Assembly (NCBI GenBank): GCA_900551615.1
Contig: URWN01000036.1
Span: 1-13,369, forward strand
DNA from: an uncultured Clostridium sp.
GTDB taxonomy: Bacteria > Bacillota > Clostridia > TANB77 > CAG-508
Reading direction: 5' to 3'
Length of the DNA: 13,369 nucleotides
Shown: in pieces, positions 12,772 to 13,369 of the stretch
Position numbering within the stretch: position 1 is the stretch's first letter
Layout: each line of letters starts with the position of its first letter
Notes under the pieces: model-generated
What the model was told of the DNA's origin: nothing
Seen by the model: the letters and a program-made list of their open reading frames with translations, nothing else
The model's database searches: none
Position numbers and translations under genes: made by a program

Positions 12772-13369
12772 ATGAAAAAAGTATTAAAAAATACAAATGG
12801 TATTACGTTAGTGGCACTTGTAATAACAATAATTATATTGCTTATTTTGGCAACAATATCAATACAATCACTAACTAATACAGGACTATTTGAAAAAGCA
12901 AAAGAAGCAAAAGAGAAAACACAAGCAGCTGAAATAAATCAGGCAAAAACACTAAATGAATATGAAGACGAATTAAATAAATATGTTTCAGGAATGGCTC
13001 CAACACAAAAATTAGCAGATAAAGTAAAAGTAGGAGATTATGTAACATATACACCAGATACATTAGATAATAACGCAGTATCTACATTAAAAACAAATTT
13101 AAATACTTATTCAGGACAAAGTGATAGTACAATAAATCCAGAAATTAAAAGAGATGATTTAAAATGGAGAGTCTTAGATGTACAAAATGGACAAGTAAGA
13201 TTAATAAGTGAAACACCAACAACTTCAAAAATAGAATTATATGGATATAACGGATATAATAATGCAGTAAAATTAATAGATGATGCATGTAGTACGTTAT
13301 ATACAAATAGACAATTAGCAAGTACAGTACAAAACTTAAAAATAGAAGATATAACAAAATATATGAAAA
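12772..13369 (+). CDS. Prepilin-like surface protein, 3' end outside the window
   Basis: ATG 12772 follows GAAGGAGAG; the frame is open to the right edge, giving 199 visible residues. The N-terminus reads MKKVLKNTNGITLVALVITI and continues hydrophobic to about residue 34. This is the layout of a type III (prepilin) signal, cut after G10, with the helix left on the mature protein. The mature residue 5 is alanine, not the usual glutamate. A charged helical stretch (FEKAKEAKEKTQAAEINQAK) follows, then a beta-rich outer domain with VKVGDYVTYTP, LKWRVLDVQNGQVRLISETP and LYGYNGYNNAV, then a conserved-looking DDACSTLY and NLKIEDITKYM. Similar proteins with the GITLxALVxTI start are common surface proteins of gut Clostridia. 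It could be a pseudopilin or a pilin-signal-anchored surface protein; the processing peptidase is not in the window. Confidence 0.8.
   Translation, partial: MKKVLKNTNGITLVALVITIIILLILATISIQSLTNTGLFEKAKEAKEKTQAAEINQAKTLNEYEDELNKYVSGMAPTQKLADKVKVGDYVTYTPDTLDNNAVSTLKTNLNTYSGQSDSTINPEIKRDDLKWRVLDVQNGQVRLISETPTTSKIELYGYNGYNNAVKLIDDACSTLYTNRQLASTVQNLKIEDITKYMK

Noticed and set aside
1..13369. CRISPR array, tRNA or rRNA gene
   Set aside because: No regularly spaced direct repeats and no cloverleaf or rRNA-like sequence were found by eye on either strand.

Overview
The window is AT-rich DNA (roughly 70% A+T or more by eye) with strong AGGAGG-type ribosome binding sites and AGA/ATA/TTA-rich codon use. 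It carries a SsuB/TauB-type ABC importer, Hsp33, a DHH-family pyrophosphatase and a Gram-positive style prepilin-like surface protein. This fits a low-G+C Firmicute, most likely an uncultured gut Clostridia-type organism; the species cannot be named from the sequence.

Region 1 (1-8725) is an ABC importer operon split by a mobile element. The ATPase gene enters from the left edge and is cut just after its H-loop by a 5,888-bp element (563-6450, with a 6-bp core CAGAAG at 557-562 and again at 6445-6450). The 3' end of the ATPase gene resumes in frame at 6447 and overlaps the permease start. Permease and substrate-binding protein follow, ending at a terminator. Joining the two cores restores a continuous ATPase reading frame. 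The two element ends, placed around one core, form a near-perfect palindrome as expected for the attP of a large serine recombinase. Such a recombinase (4820-6376) lies at the right end, preceded by a 37-residue protein. The cargo is an unknown 357-residue protein with N-terminal cysteines, a membrane-anchored unknown protein, a RhuM-family protein and a small membrane protein. There is no recognisable conjugation gene. A large palindromic MITE-like sequence (7406-7624) lies between permease and binding protein.

Region 2 (8737-10581) is a promoter, an RpiB/LacAB-family sugar-phosphate isomerase with unusual active-site residues, and a WecA/TagO-type polyprenyl-phosphate sugar-1-phosphate transferase carrying a complete rubredoxin domain fused to its C-terminus. 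It ends in a long hairpin terminator.

Region 3 (10621-12650) holds hslO (Hsp33, redox-switched chaperone) and ppaC (family II inorganic pyrophosphatase). ppaC has its own promoter and a structured leader of about 80 nt that begins at the predicted transcription start.

Region 4 (12696-13369) is a promoter and the first part of a prepilin-like surface protein running off the right edge.

The strongest observations are the exactly delimited serine-recombinase element in the transporter gene, which could act as a reversible switch; the glycosyltransferase-rubredoxin fusion; the structured ppaC leader; and the large palindrome inside the transporter operon.
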